Below are positions 41,570 to 50,364 of a stretch of 64,000 nucleotides of DNA, piece by piece (within the stretch, counting starts at the first letter, position 1; each line of letters opens with the position of its first letter). Location: the NCBI GenBank assembly GCA_021769135.1, contig JAETTM010000014.1, positions 1 to 64,000 of the forward strand, read 5' to 3'. Origin of the DNA: Lachnospiraceae bacterium. Lineage in GTDB: Bacteria > Bacillota > Clostridia > Lachnospirales > Lachnospiraceae. Position numbers and translations under genes: made by a program. A model generated the notes under the pieces. The model made no database searches and was not told the origin of the DNA. It saw nothing but the letters and a program-made list of their open reading frames with translations.

Positions 41570-43498
41570 ATGGATGACAAGCAAAGGGCGGGGGAGGCTT
41601 CCCCCGCACAGAAAAAAGCGATAGAGCATGCTTATGGCCCTATGCAGGTATTGGCCGGGCCGGGGGCAGGCAAAACTTATCTGGTTATTCGGCGGATTCG
41701 TCATCTGATCTGCCATCATGGGATATCTCCCGAAAAAATCCTCGTTATTACTTTTACAAAAGCGGCGGCCCTGGAAATGCAGCAGCGGTTTGCCGATTTG
41801 ACAAAAGGAGGCTATCCGGAGGTGAACTTCGGCACCTTCCACGCTGTGTTTTACCATATTTTGAACAGTTCGGGAAAAGGCGGAAAAAAATATCAGCCCA
41901 TTTCAGCCAAAGAAAAAAACGAACTGTTGCAGCATAGCCTGGCGGTATGCGGTATTGAGGAAGTGGACAGGGATACGATGGAGCAATTGTTTAAAGCGAT
42001 TAGCGCCAGGAAAAACAGGGATGAATACGAAGGGGACCGGTACCCGCAAACCCCTTTAGTCATAAAAGACCGTTTCCCTTCCATTTTCGAAGAATATTGC
42101 CGGGTTATGAACGAAAGGAACCGGCTGGATTTTGACGATATGATTATCCTATGCCATAAAATGCTGTCTGGCAACCGGGATATTTTATCATATTGGCAAA
42201 ACAGGTATTCCCATATTCTGGTGGATGAATTCCAGGATATCAGCCCGCTCCAATACCAAATTTTAAAAAAGCTTGCAGCGCCTCGGAATCATCTTTTTAC
42301 CGTGGGGGATGATGACCAGTCGATTTACGGTTTTCGGGGGGCCGGGCCCAAGGTAATGCAGCAGTTTATGCGGGATTATCCGGAAGCGTCTCAGGTCTGT
42401 TTGGATATCAATTACCGTTGCCGGGGAAACATCGTCCGGGCAGCCTCTTTGCTGATTGGAGAAAATAAGGAACGATTTCCCAAGGCCCTGAGGGCAGCCA
42501 GGGAAGGCGGGGAGGCGGTAAAGCTTTGCACTTTTGGGTCATGGGAGGAGGAAGCCGGGTATCTGGCCGGAACTTTAAAGGAAATGTCCCCCATAGAGCA
42601 AGGGAAAACGGCCCTTATCTATCGGACCAATGCCCAGGCGGACGGTTTTGCAAGGCTTTTCTTTCAAGAGGGAATCCGGTTCCATGTACATGGGAAAACC
42701 GAGGATTTGTGGGAGCATCCCGTCTGCAAAGACTTTCTGGCATATCTGCGTTTGGCCAAGGATATCTCTGAAACCGGAAGCGGACGGAGGGCCGACTTGT
42801 TTCGGATTATGAATAGGCCTTGCCGTTATATTCACCGGCAGGCGGCGGAGGACGTTTCGGTGGATGAAGGGAAGCTTCTGGAATATTATGAGAATGTTCC
42901 CTATATGCAAAACCGGATAAGGAAGCTTTGGGGAGATTTGAAGCGGATAAATGCCTTAAGGCCTTATCTGGCTTTGGATTATATTAGAAAGTCGGTAGGA
43001 TATGACGCTTATTTGACGGGAAAAAGGGACGGGGCAGGAACATGGATGGAAACTGCCGGGCGTGTACAGGAAATAATCCGGGGATTCGCCTCTTTCGACG
43101 AATGGGAGGCCTACATGGAAAAATGCAAAGAGCAAAGGACGGCGGAAGGGGTAGATGAAAAAGGGGGAGTCGCTTTCATTACCATGCATAGCGCAAAGGG
43201 GTTGGAATATGATGCCGTTTTTATTCCCGATGCCAATGCCAAAGTGATTCCCCACAGCAAGGCGGTATCGCCCGGACAGCTGGAAGAAGAGCGGCGGCTT
43301 TTCTATGTGGCTATGACAAGGGCCAAAGAAAGGCTGGAAATCCTTACCTTTGGCCAACCGTCCCGCTTTTTGGAAAAGCTAAAGAATTCGCCGGATATTT
43401 TGCTTCTCAATCATCTACAAGCTCATCAAATTCAGCATTGTCCAGATACTCGTCAAAAGCATCAGCAACTATTTCATATTCCTCATCATCTTCAATAA
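41570..43498 (+). CDS. UvrD/PcrA-like superfamily 1 DNA helicase
   Basis: This 642-aa helicase has Walker A LAGPGAGKTYLVIRRI, motif Ia ITFTKAAALEMQQR, Walker B LVDEFQDISPLQY, motif III VGDDDQSIYGFRGA, motif IV INYRCRGNI, motif V ITMHSAKGLEYDAVFI and motif VI RRLFYVAMTRAKERL. It is shorter than PcrA/UvrD (about 720-750) and lacks their C-terminal extension. The last 30 codons overlap the opposite-strand DUF1292 gene, so the end (HLQAHQIQHCPDTRQKHQQ) is probably read from antisense DNA rather than selected protein. Confidence 0.9.
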   Translation: MDDKQRAGEASPAQKKAIEHAYGPMQVLAGPGAGKTYLVIRRIRHLICHHGISPEKILVITFTKAAALEMQQRFADLTKGGYPEVNFGTFHAVFYHILNSSGKGGKKYQPISAKEKNELLQHSLAVCGIEEVDRDTMEQLFKAISARKNRDEYEGDRYPQTPLVIKDRFPSIFEEYCRVMNERNRLDFDDMIILCHKMLSGNRDILSYWQNRYSHILVDEFQDISPLQYQILKKLAAPRNHLFTVGDDDQSIYGFRGAGPKVMQQFMRDYPEASQVCLDINYRCRGNIVRAASLLIGENKERFPKALRAAREGGEAVKLCTFGSWEEEAGYLAGTLKEMSPIEQGKTALIYRTNAQADGFARLFFQEGIRFHVHGKTEDLWEHPVCKDFLAYLRLAKDISETGSGRRADLFRIMNRPCRYIHRQAAEDVSVDEGKLLEYYENVPYMQNRIRKLWGDLKRINALRPYLALDYIRKSVGYDAYLTGKRDGAGTWMETAGRVQEIIRGFASFDEWEAYMEKCKEQRTAEGVDEKGGVAFITMHSAKGLEYDAVFIPDANAKVIPHSKAVSPGQLEEERRLFYVAMTRAKERLEILTFGQPSRFLEKLKNSPDILLLNHLQAHQIQHCPDTRQKHQQLFHIPHHLQ

Positions 43499-43739
43499 AT
43501 TCCAGTACAGGCTCCGCGTTTACATCGTTTTCATCTTCATAATAACGGTAAAACCAGACTTCGCCGTCATCGTTTTCCCCATTTTCATCCAAAGGGAGAA
43601 GGACGATATAATCCTTGCCTTGGCATTCCAGAATTGTGATAATGGCGCAGACCACATGGGAACCGTCATCCAGATCCAGTTCCACGGTCATTTCTTCATC
43701 CTCTGCGCCGTCCGAGTGAAATGAATTCATATTGTGCAT
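43407..43739 (-). CDS. DUF1292 acidic protein
   Basis: This 110-aa, very acidic protein of the DUF1292 family (VELDLDDGSHVVCAIITILE, YIVLLPLDE, VWFYRYYED) is common in Firmicutes; its role is unknown. The start 43739 has AAAGGAG upstream on the minus strand. Its last 31 codons are convergent with and overlap the helicase gene. Confidence 0.88.
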   Translation of the reverse strand: MHNMNSFHSDGAEDEEMTVELDLDDGSHVVCAIITILECQGKDYIVLLPLDENGENDDGEVWFYRYYEDENDVNAEPVLEFIEDDEEYEIVADAFDEYLDNAEFDELVDD

Positions 43740-43836
43740 AAAAACTCCTTTCCGTTGTGTATTAAATATATTTCCTTTTCATTGTACTAGCGGAAAGAAT
43801 AATAATCAATAAATAATCAATAAATTTTATGTATTT

Positions 43837-43866
43837 TTAGACAGAAAAAAGATTTTATGCTATAAT
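43837..43866 (+). promoter_or_regulatory. Promoter before the GH13-like gene
   Basis: TTAGAC (43837-43842) and TATAAT (43861-43866) are spaced 18 bp, about 140 bases before ATG 44007. The region between the two divergent genes is AT-rich with a tandem ATAATCAATAA repeat near 43800. Confidence 0.55.
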
Positions 43867-44006
43867 ATATAAAATTCGGCTTTTTTGCCATAGAAGAATT
43901 TGGGGATTGGCCGGGAACTGCAGCCATAAAGAGATAAGATAACCGCGGCAGTTATGCACCAATGAAATGAAAAAAGCAAAAGCTGGGCAAGAATGGGGGT
44001 TTATAG

Positions 44007-45932
44007 ATGTACACAATGGATAGCAGGCAGAAAAACAAACCGTACCCGTTAGGCGTAATGACAGAATGCGATAATACCTATTTCTCTGTAGTGATGAAGA
44101 ATGGAAAGGATTGTGGAATTATTCTGTATGATAAAAAAACTGGGAGGGAGAAAAAGCTTCCTTTTCATGCGCGGAACAAATTCGGCTCTATTTATAGCAT
44201 GGCAATAAAAGATTTGGATATCAAGCGCTATGCATATAATTTTTACGATGGGGAAAATGTATTTACAGACCCTTATGCGAAGAGCATCCATGGGCATGAG
44301 AAGTGGGGCAGGCGGGAGAAAATGCTGAAGGGCGGATTCCTGGATGAGGATTATGCATGGGAGGATGATGAGCCTTTGAAAATCCCGTATGAAGAGAGTT
44401 TTTTATATTGCCTGAATGTGCGTGCCTTTACCAAGCACAAAACTTCCGGTGTGGCCCATAAAGGGACTTTCCGGGGCATTATAGAAAAGATTCCGCATTT
44501 GAGGGAATTGGGGGTTACTGCTGTGGAATTGATGCCGGCCTACGAATTTGATGAAATAGAGGTTCCCAGGGCAGGCATGGCGAATGCCTCATATGAGACA
44601 AACATATCTTTGCAAACGAACATGAATCTGAATAAAGAAGATTTGGCTGTAAAATACAATTGTTGGGGATATAAGGAAGGATATTATTTTGCCCCTAAGG
44701 CGGCGTACAGTTCAGACAAAAATGCGGCGGAAGAATTCAAAGATATGGTGAAGGCATTGCATAAAAATCATATCGAAGTAATTATGCAGTTCTATTTCCC
44801 CAATACGGTAAAACAGGGGTTGATTTTGGATGTGGTTAAATATTGGGTGACGGAATACCACATAGACGGCATCCATTTAAAAGGGGAGAGGATTCCTCTC
44901 CAGGTCTTGGGTACCGAACCTCTTCTGACGGATACGAAGCTGTTTTATTACCATTTCCCTTATGAACAGATTTATGAAGAAAACGAAATACCGAAATTTC
45001 GAAACCTGGCTTCATACTCGGACGACTATATGTATACTGCCCGGCGTTTTTTGAAAGGGGATGACAATATGCTGGGCTGTTTCCTGGAACTGCAGAGAAG
45101 GAATCCGAAGCAGCATGGCGTTGTCAATTACGTGACCAATTATTATGGCTTTACCTTGGCCGATATGGTGTCCTACGAGAAGAAAAACAACGAAGCAAAC
45201 GAAGAAAATAATACGGACGGCAATGACGATAATTGTACATGGAATTGCGGGATAGAGGGGAACTCCAGAAAGAAGGGCATTGTATCGCTGCGCAAACGGC
45301 AGATGAAGAATGCATTGACCATGCTTTGGCTTTCCCAGGGAACCCCTTTGATTTACAGCGGAGATGAATTTTGCAATTCCAGGGCGGGGAACAACAACCC
45401 TTATTGCCAGGACAATGAAATCGGATGGGTAAAGTGGAACCGGAACGGAGTGGGGAATGAAATTTTTGCCTACCTTAAGGAATTGGTCCGTCTAAAGAAG
45501 GAGCATCCGGTCCTTAGAAACCCTTCGGAGTTAAAAATACTGGATTATATTGGCTGCGGCTATCCCGATCTGTCTTACCATGGCGAAGAGGCGTGGCGCC
45601 CGGAACTTAACTATTACAGCCGTTTCGCCGGGGCGATGTACTGTGGGTTTTATGCGAAAAACCGGCAGGGGGAAGAGGATTGTTTCTTCTACGTGGCATA
45701 CAACATGCATTGGGTTACCCATTCTTTCGCCCTGCCCCAGCTGCCGAAAGGCATGGAATGGCATTTGCTGGCAGATACCGGGAGTGAGGGCAAAATGGAA
45801 ATGTCTGATAGGCCGGAAGAAGAACAGCAGCATGTGGATGTAGCGCCCCGTACCATACGGATTTACAGATCCAAGCAGATAGAGGGCGCCAAACCCTATG
45901 ACAGAAACCAATATGTAAGGAGCGCATTTTAA
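44007..45932 (+). CDS. GH13 (glycogen-debranching/pullulanase-like) protein lacking catalytic residues
   Basis: This 641-aa protein follows the GlgX/isoamylase layout. An N-terminal carbohydrate-binding-like region precedes the (beta/alpha)8 barrel (YCLNVRAFTKHKTSGV, LRELGVTAVELMPAYEF, CWGYKEGYYFAPKAAY), then the late SWNcGxEG-like CTWNCGIEG and a C-terminal sheet domain. The three catalytic acids are missing. The nucleophile strand reads DGIHLKGE (Lys292 instead of Asp). The acid/base strand reads LLTDTKLFYYHF without Glu. The usual NHD reads VTNYYGFTL near residue 380. It is probably a non-hydrolytic glucan-binding protein. Confidence 0.82.
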   Translation: MYTMDSRQKNKPYPLGVMTECDNTYFSVVMKNGKDCGIILYDKKTGREKKLPFHARNKFGSIYSMAIKDLDIKRYAYNFYDGENVFTDPYAKSIHGHEKWGRREKMLKGGFLDEDYAWEDDEPLKIPYEESFLYCLNVRAFTKHKTSGVAHKGTFRGIIEKIPHLRELGVTAVELMPAYEFDEIEVPRAGMANASYETNISLQTNMNLNKEDLAVKYNCWGYKEGYYFAPKAAYSSDKNAAEEFKDMVKALHKNHIEVIMQFYFPNTVKQGLILDVVKYWVTEYHIDGIHLKGERIPLQVLGTEPLLTDTKLFYYHFPYEQIYEENEIPKFRNLASYSDDYMYTARRFLKGDDNMLGCFLELQRRNPKQHGVVNYVTNYYGFTLADMVSYEKKNNEANEENNTDGNDDNCTWNCGIEGNSRKKGIVSLRKRQMKNALTMLWLSQGTPLIYSGDEFCNSRAGNNNPYCQDNEIGWVKWNRNGVGNEIFAYLKELVRLKKEHPVLRNPSELKILDYIGCGYPDLSYHGEEAWRPELNYYSRFAGAMYCGFYAKNRQGEEDCFFYVAYNMHWVTHSFALPQLPKGMEWHLLADTGSEGKMEMSDRPEEEQQHVDVAPRTIRIYRSKQIEGAKPYDRNQYVRSAF

Positions 45933-45936
45933 GAAA

Positions 45937-46509
45937 ATGAAGGCTTGGAATCATTTGAAAACAATTACTTACCATAAATACCTGGTGATGAAAGGATGTT
46001 TTAAGGTCGGGCTGTATTACCAGGGAATCATGCATGACCTGTCCAAATACAGCCCCACGGAGTTCCTGGTAGGGGCCAGGTATTATCAGGGCGACAGAAG
46101 CCCTAACAATGCGGAAAGGGAAGATATCGGTTTTTCCAGCGCATGGCTGCACCATAAAGGGCGCAACAAACATCATTATGAATATTGGCTTGACTACAGC
46201 GCTAAAAATATTCCGGGCGGCATGGCTCCGGCCCCTATGCCCAACCGCTATATTGTAGAAATGCTGATGGACCGCATTGCGGCCAGTAAAGTGTATAAAA
46301 AAGAGGCGTATACGGACCGGTCTCCGCTGGAATACTATCTGTCCGCCAAAGAGCCGGCACCTTTGCATGAGAAAACGAGGAAGCTGCTGGAAAAGCTGCT
46401 TTATATGCTGGCGGAAAAAGGGGAAGAGAGGACATTCGCTTACATCAGGAAACATGTCCTTAGAAAGAAAGGGGTTTCGTTCCGGAAACATTCCGCTCCT
46501 GCTGCATAA
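45937..46509 (+). CDS. DUF5662-family protein
   Basis: This 190-aa protein (WNHLKTITYHKYLVMKGCFK, GIMHDLSKYSPTEF, AWLHHKGRNKHHYEYWLDY) matches the DUF5662 family. It has conserved His-Asp pairs (MHDLSKYS, HHKGRNKHHYEYW) reminiscent of an HD-type metal site, but its function is unknown. It begins 4 bp after the GH13-like gene and is probably co-transcribed. Confidence 0.85.
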   Translation: MKAWNHLKTITYHKYLVMKGCFKVGLYYQGIMHDLSKYSPTEFLVGARYYQGDRSPNNAEREDIGFSSAWLHHKGRNKHHYEYWLDYSAKNIPGGMAPAPMPNRYIVEMLMDRIAASKVYKKEAYTDRSPLEYYLSAKEPAPLHEKTRKLLEKLLYMLAEKGEERTFAYIRKHVLRKKGVSFRKHSAPAA

Positions 46510-46552
46510 GATATATCAGTATCAAGTGCAATGCAAAAAGGAGTGGAAAAAT

Positions 46553-46783
46553 ATGAATAATTGTTTAGTTTTATTGCTTTTGCTTTTCTGCTGCGGAAAT
46601 AACGGCGGCAGGGGATGCGGCAACGATGTTCCGGTTCCCGATAACTGCGGATGCGGCGGAAGGGATTCGAGGAATGATGGCAGATGCAGGGATAGGGATA
46701 GAGACAGGGATGATTCCTGCAGAGGGGGATTTGGCTTCCCTTCGCCCGGAAGTACATGCGGATGTGAAGAAAAAGAGTCATAA
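46553..46783 (+). CDS. Small Cys/Gly/Asp-rich protein, 76 aa
   Basis: A 76-codon gene starts at ATG 46553 after AAGGAG (46538-46543). The N-terminus is hydrophobic (CLVLLLLLFCC), followed by a low-complexity part rich in Cys, Gly, Asn and Arg-Asp repeats (RDRDRDRDD) with eleven cysteines in all. It could be a membrane- or coat-linked peptide, but I do not recognise it. A terminator follows. It lies 43 bp after the DUF5662 gene. Confidence 0.6.
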   Translation: MNNCLVLLLLLFCCGNNGGRGCGNDVPVPDNCGCGGRDSRNDGRCRDRDRDRDDSCRGGFGFPSPGSTCGCEEKES

Positions 46784-46810
46784 AAGTTTACGATGATATA
46801 CACATAAAAG

Positions 46811-46838
46811 CAGGAGGGTTTTCCATCCTCCTGTTTTT
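46811..46838 (+). terminator. Terminator after the Cys-rich gene
   Basis: CAGGAGG (46811-46817) pairs with CCTCCTG (46827-46833) and is followed by TTTTT. Confidence 0.85.
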
Positions 46839-46948
46839 ATACGGGAGGAATGTTTTGGCGGGCGGCGGGGCGGGGATGGAAACTGATTGTAGCAGCAAAG
46901 CCGAAGGCTGAACCATTGCCCGATTCCTCAGCCGCATCCGTGCGTAGC

Positions 46949-46977
46949 TTGACGAATAGGACAAGCAATGCTAAACT
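46949..46977 (+). promoter_or_regulatory. Promoter of trpS
   Basis: TTGACG (46949-46954) and TAAACT (46972-46977) are spaced 17 bp, 34 bases before ATG 47012. No T-box leader was found, and the short distance to the start excludes one downstream of this promoter. Confidence 0.6.
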
Positions 46978-47011
46978 TATACAAAAATGAAATTATCGGG
47001 AGGCAATTGAT

Positions 47012-48016
47012 ATGATAGACGGGAAGAGAGTGCTTTTTAGCGGGATGCAGGCAACAGGAACGCTGACTTTGGGAAATTATCTGGGGGCTTTAAAAAATTG
47101 GGTGACCTTGAGCGACGAATATGAATGTTTTTATTCGGTGGTGGATATGCATTCCATTACCATTCGGCAGGAGCCTGCGGAACTGCGTAAAAGGGCGAGG
47201 AATTTGCTGGCTTTATATATTGCGGCAGGGCTGGATCCGAAGAAAAACTGCATTTACTACCAGTCACATGTATCCGGGCATGCAGAATTGGCCTGGATAT
47301 TGAATTGTTTTACGTATATAGGGGAACTGAACCGTATGACCCAGTTTAAGGATAAGGCGGCGAAGCACGCGGATAATATCAATGCCGGATTATATACTTA
47401 TCCTGTGCTGATGGCGGCGGATATCCTGCTGTATCAGGCGGACGTGGTGCCGGTGGGCAAGGATCAGCTGCAGCATCTGGAAATCACCCGGGATATCGCC
47501 CAGCGGTTCAATGCTATTTATGGGGATGTGTTCACGATTCCGGAGCCATATATGGGGAAGGCCGGTGCAAATATCCGAAGTCTGCAGAATCCGGAGAAGA
47601 AAATGTCCAAGTCGGATGAAAATGCCAATGCCAGCATTTATTTAATGGATGATCCCGATACCATCATCAGGAAGTTTAAACGGGCGGTGACCGATTCGGA
47701 AGCTTCGGTAAGGTATAGGGATGAGCAACCGGGGATCAAGAATTTGATTGAGATTTATTGTGCCTGCACCGGGAAGACGCCGGAAGAGACGGAAAAAGAG
47801 TTTGACGGCAAAGGGTACAGCGAATTTAAGCCTGCGGTAGGCGAAGCGGTGGTCAGCGTATTGAAACCGGTACAGGAGCGTTTTTATGAACTAACGAAGG
47901 ATAAAGCTTATATTGACGGCATAATTAAAGAAAATGGAGAAAAGGCCAACTATTATGCCACAAAGACGCTGCGCAAGGTACAGAAAAAAATAGGGTTTCC
48001 GGAAAGAGTCCGTTAA
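47012..48016 (+). CDS. trpS: Tryptophanyl-tRNA synthetase
   Basis: This 334-aa class I synthetase has the N-terminal LFSGMQATGTLTLGNYLGAL (HIGH-equivalent GNYLG), the tryptophan pocket segment PVLMAADILLYQADVVPVGKDQ, and the KMSKS motif EKKMSKSDEN. Full normal length. Ribosome site GGGAGG precedes ATG 47012. Confidence 0.97.
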   Translation: MIDGKRVLFSGMQATGTLTLGNYLGALKNWVTLSDEYECFYSVVDMHSITIRQEPAELRKRARNLLALYIAAGLDPKKNCIYYQSHVSGHAELAWILNCFTYIGELNRMTQFKDKAAKHADNINAGLYTYPVLMAADILLYQADVVPVGKDQLQHLEITRDIAQRFNAIYGDVFTIPEPYMGKAGANIRSLQNPEKKMSKSDENANASIYLMDDPDTIIRKFKRAVTDSEASVRYRDEQPGIKNLIEIYCACTGKTPEETEKEFDGKGYSEFKPAVGEAVVSVLKPVQERFYELTKDKAYIDGIIKENGEKANYYATKTLRKVQKKIGFPERVR

Positions 48017-48021
48017 CCGTT

Positions 48022-48804
48022 ATGGACAGGGAACGGTTTGAGGCCGCAAAAAATAAAGTGATTGGGAAAGAGAGGGAACGGGAAGGGATTGGAACGCTGA
48101 AAGAAAAGACAGTCCATGCAGTGCTTAAGAATTATTATGCGCCGGATGAGAAAATGCAGGAAGTGCTTGTAGGGAATTATGTGGCGGATATCTATACAGG
48201 GCAGTCCATTTTAGAAATACAGAACGGGAATTTCTATAAAATGCGCGCAAAGCTGGATGCATTTTTAGAAGAATATCCGGTTACCCTTATCTATCCCATA
48301 CCCCATACGAAATGGCTCATATGGATCGATGAAGAAACAGGGGAATTGTCGCCTAAGCGGAAAAGCCCCCTGACCGGAAGTGCTTATCGGGCTTTCGGTG
48401 AGCTTTACCGCATTAAAAGCTATTTGAAAAATGAAAATCTGCATTTTATTTTCCCTTTGATCGACATGGAAGAATACCGCCTGTTAAACGGCTGGAGCAA
48501 AGACCGGAAAAAGGGCTCCTGCCGTTATGACCGGATACCGGTGGATTTATTCGATGAAGTATCGGTGGACAGGAGGGAGGATTATCTCCAGTTCCTTCCG
48601 GAAGGGCTTCCTGCCGCGTTTACCTCTAAAGATTTATCCAAAACGGCCAGGATCTCTGCGAAAACAGCGGGGATGGTGTTGCATATTCTGGCCTACCTGG
48701 GCATAACGGAACGTGTCGGGAAAAAGGGACATGCTTATTTGTATCGCATTTCCGAAGAATTCCGGCAAAAAATAGGAAGGAAAAAGCCAGAGAATGTACA
48801 ATGA
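48022..48804 (+). CDS. Putative PD-(D/E)XK-like and winged-helix protein
   Basis: This 260-aa protein is of unknown function. The N-terminal half contains VGNYVADIYTGQSILEIQNG, where Asp, Glu and Gln are spaced as in a PD-(D/E)XK nuclease-like core (D...E.Q). The C-terminal part (about 195-250; FTSKDLSKTARISAKTAGMVLHIL then LGITERVGKKGHAYLYRI) looks like a winged helix. It sits 5 bp after trpS and overlaps miaB by 11 bp, so it is likely expressed with tRNA-related genes. A nucleic-acid role is inference. Confidence 0.6.
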   Translation: MDRERFEAAKNKVIGKEREREGIGTLKEKTVHAVLKNYYAPDEKMQEVLVGNYVADIYTGQSILEIQNGNFYKMRAKLDAFLEEYPVTLIYPIPHTKWLIWIDEETGELSPKRKSPLTGSAYRAFGELYRIKSYLKNENLHFIFPLIDMEEYRLLNGWSKDRKKGSCRYDRIPVDLFDEVSVDRREDYLQFLPEGLPAAFTSKDLSKTARISAKTAGMVLHILAYLGITERVGKKGHAYLYRISEEFRQKIGRKKPENVQ

Positions 48805-50239
48805 AATTGATTTGGATAAAATAGATTTAAGTTCGGAACCGCCTAGGGAGGAACCCGCCAGGCAATATTACTATATGGCAAAATGCCGCCGGCACGTCAA
48901 AGCGGAAAGCGAACGTTTGGGACGCCCTCTTTTCGCGGCAGTCAGGACTTTCGGATGTCAGATGAATGCCAGGGACAGCGAAAAGCTGGCAGGAATCCTG
49001 GAAAGCGCCGGTTATATGGAAACGGATAGGGAAGAGGCGGATTTGGTTATTTATAACACATGCACCGTCAGGGATAATGCGAACCAGCGGGTATACGGAA
49101 GGCTCGGGGTTTTAAACGGGCTGAAAAAGAAAAACCCACATATGAAAATTGTGCTTTGCGGCTGCATGATGCAGGAACAGAGCGTTATTGAAAAAATAAG
49201 AAAAAGTTATCGGTTTGTGGATTTGATTTTTGGAACGCATAATATTTTCAAGTTCGCCGAACTGCTGTTTGCCATGCTGGAATCGGATCGGCCGGTCATC
49301 GATATATGGGAAGGCACGGATCAGATTGTGGAAGATTTGCCGATTGAACGTAAATATCCTTTTAAATCAGGCATTAATATCATGTTTGGCTGCAACAATT
49401 TCTGCAGCTACTGCATCGTACCCTATGTCCGGGGAAGGGAAAGGAGCCGTGCTCCCCAGGATATCCTGAATGAAATCAAAAAGCTGGCCGGCGACGGCGT
49501 CATAGAAATCATGCTGCTTGGACAGAATGTGAATTCCTATGGGAAAAATCTGGAGAATCCCATTAGCTTCGCGCAGCTGTTAAAGGAAGTGGAAAAGATA
49601 GAGGGCATTGAAAGAATCCGTTTTATGACATCCCATCCTAAAGACTTATCCGATGAATTGATTCAAGTGATGAAAGAGTCAAAAAAAATATGCCGCCACC
49701 TCCATCTGCCTCTCCAGTCCGGTTCTACCCCCATTTTGCAGGCGATGAACCGGCGCTACACCAAGGAGCAGTATCTGGCATTGGCGGAAAAAATCCGCCG
49801 GGAAATTCCCGATATGGCCATAACCACCGACATTATCGTAGGCTTTCCCGGAGAAACCATGGAAGATATCGAAGAAACGATCGATGTAGTGAAAAAAGTG
49901 CAGTATGACAATGCGTTCACCTTCATCTACTCCAAAAGGACAGGGACTCCTGCAGCTTCCATGCCTAATCAAGTGCCGGAAGATGTGGTCAAGAAGGGGT
50001 TCGATAAGCTGTTAAAGACGGTCCAGGAAACCGCCAAAGCCCGAACCGCCCTGCTGCGGGGGCGGATTTTGCCAGCCTTAGTAGAAGAAATCAACGCACA
50101 GGACGATACCCTGGTGACCGGCCGCCTCTCCAACAATACCATTGTCCATTTCCCCGGAGAGGCATCGCTTATTGGAAAGATTGTGAATGTCCGCCTGAAA
50201 GAATGCCATGGCTTCTATTATTTAGGGGAGAGGGTGTAG
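48794..50239 (+). CDS. miaB: tRNA-2-methylthio-N6-dimethylallyladenosine synthase
   Basis: This 481-aa methylthiotransferase adds the methylthio group to i6A37 of tRNA. The N-terminal UPF0004 domain has its three cluster cysteines (FGCQMNARDSEKL; NTCTVRDNA; LCGCMMQ). The radical SAM motif is FGCNNFCSYCIVPYVRGRERSR, with the TRAM domain at the C-terminus. The substrate for MiaB is made by MiaA, encoded four genes downstream in the same direction. Confidence 0.96.
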   Translation: MYNEIDLDKIDLSSEPPREEPARQYYYMAKCRRHVKAESERLGRPLFAAVRTFGCQMNARDSEKLAGILESAGYMETDREEADLVIYNTCTVRDNANQRVYGRLGVLNGLKKKNPHMKIVLCGCMMQEQSVIEKIRKSYRFVDLIFGTHNIFKFAELLFAMLESDRPVIDIWEGTDQIVEDLPIERKYPFKSGINIMFGCNNFCSYCIVPYVRGRERSRAPQDILNEIKKLAGDGVIEIMLLGQNVNSYGKNLENPISFAQLLKEVEKIEGIERIRFMTSHPKDLSDELIQVMKESKKICRHLHLPLQSGSTPILQAMNRRYTKEQYLALAEKIRREIPDMAITTDIIVGFPGETMEDIEETIDVVKKVQYDNAFTFIYSKRTGTPAASMPNQVPEDVVKKGFDKLLKTVQETAKARTALLRGRILPALVEEINAQDDTLVTGRLSNNTIVHFPGEASLIGKIVNVRLKECHGFYYLGERV

Positions 50240-50364
50240 CCGCTGCGGAAGGGTGCGGGATATAAGAATGAATTTACATTTCCCACATTTTGTGCTATAT
50301 TATGAACGGATACGCAACATCATGCATATCCACATCATTCTAAAGAAAAGCAGAGGAAATAAAA

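Noticed and set aside
45715-46491. 258-codon antisense frame across the GH13-like and DUF5662 genes
   Set aside because: It overlaps two real genes and has low-complexity, protein-unlike sequence.
46839-47011. Possible T-box or riboswitch before trpS, and a G-rich stretch at 46857-46875
   Set aside because: No antiterminator motif or specifier structure is visible; the G-rich stretch is short and lies right after a terminator.
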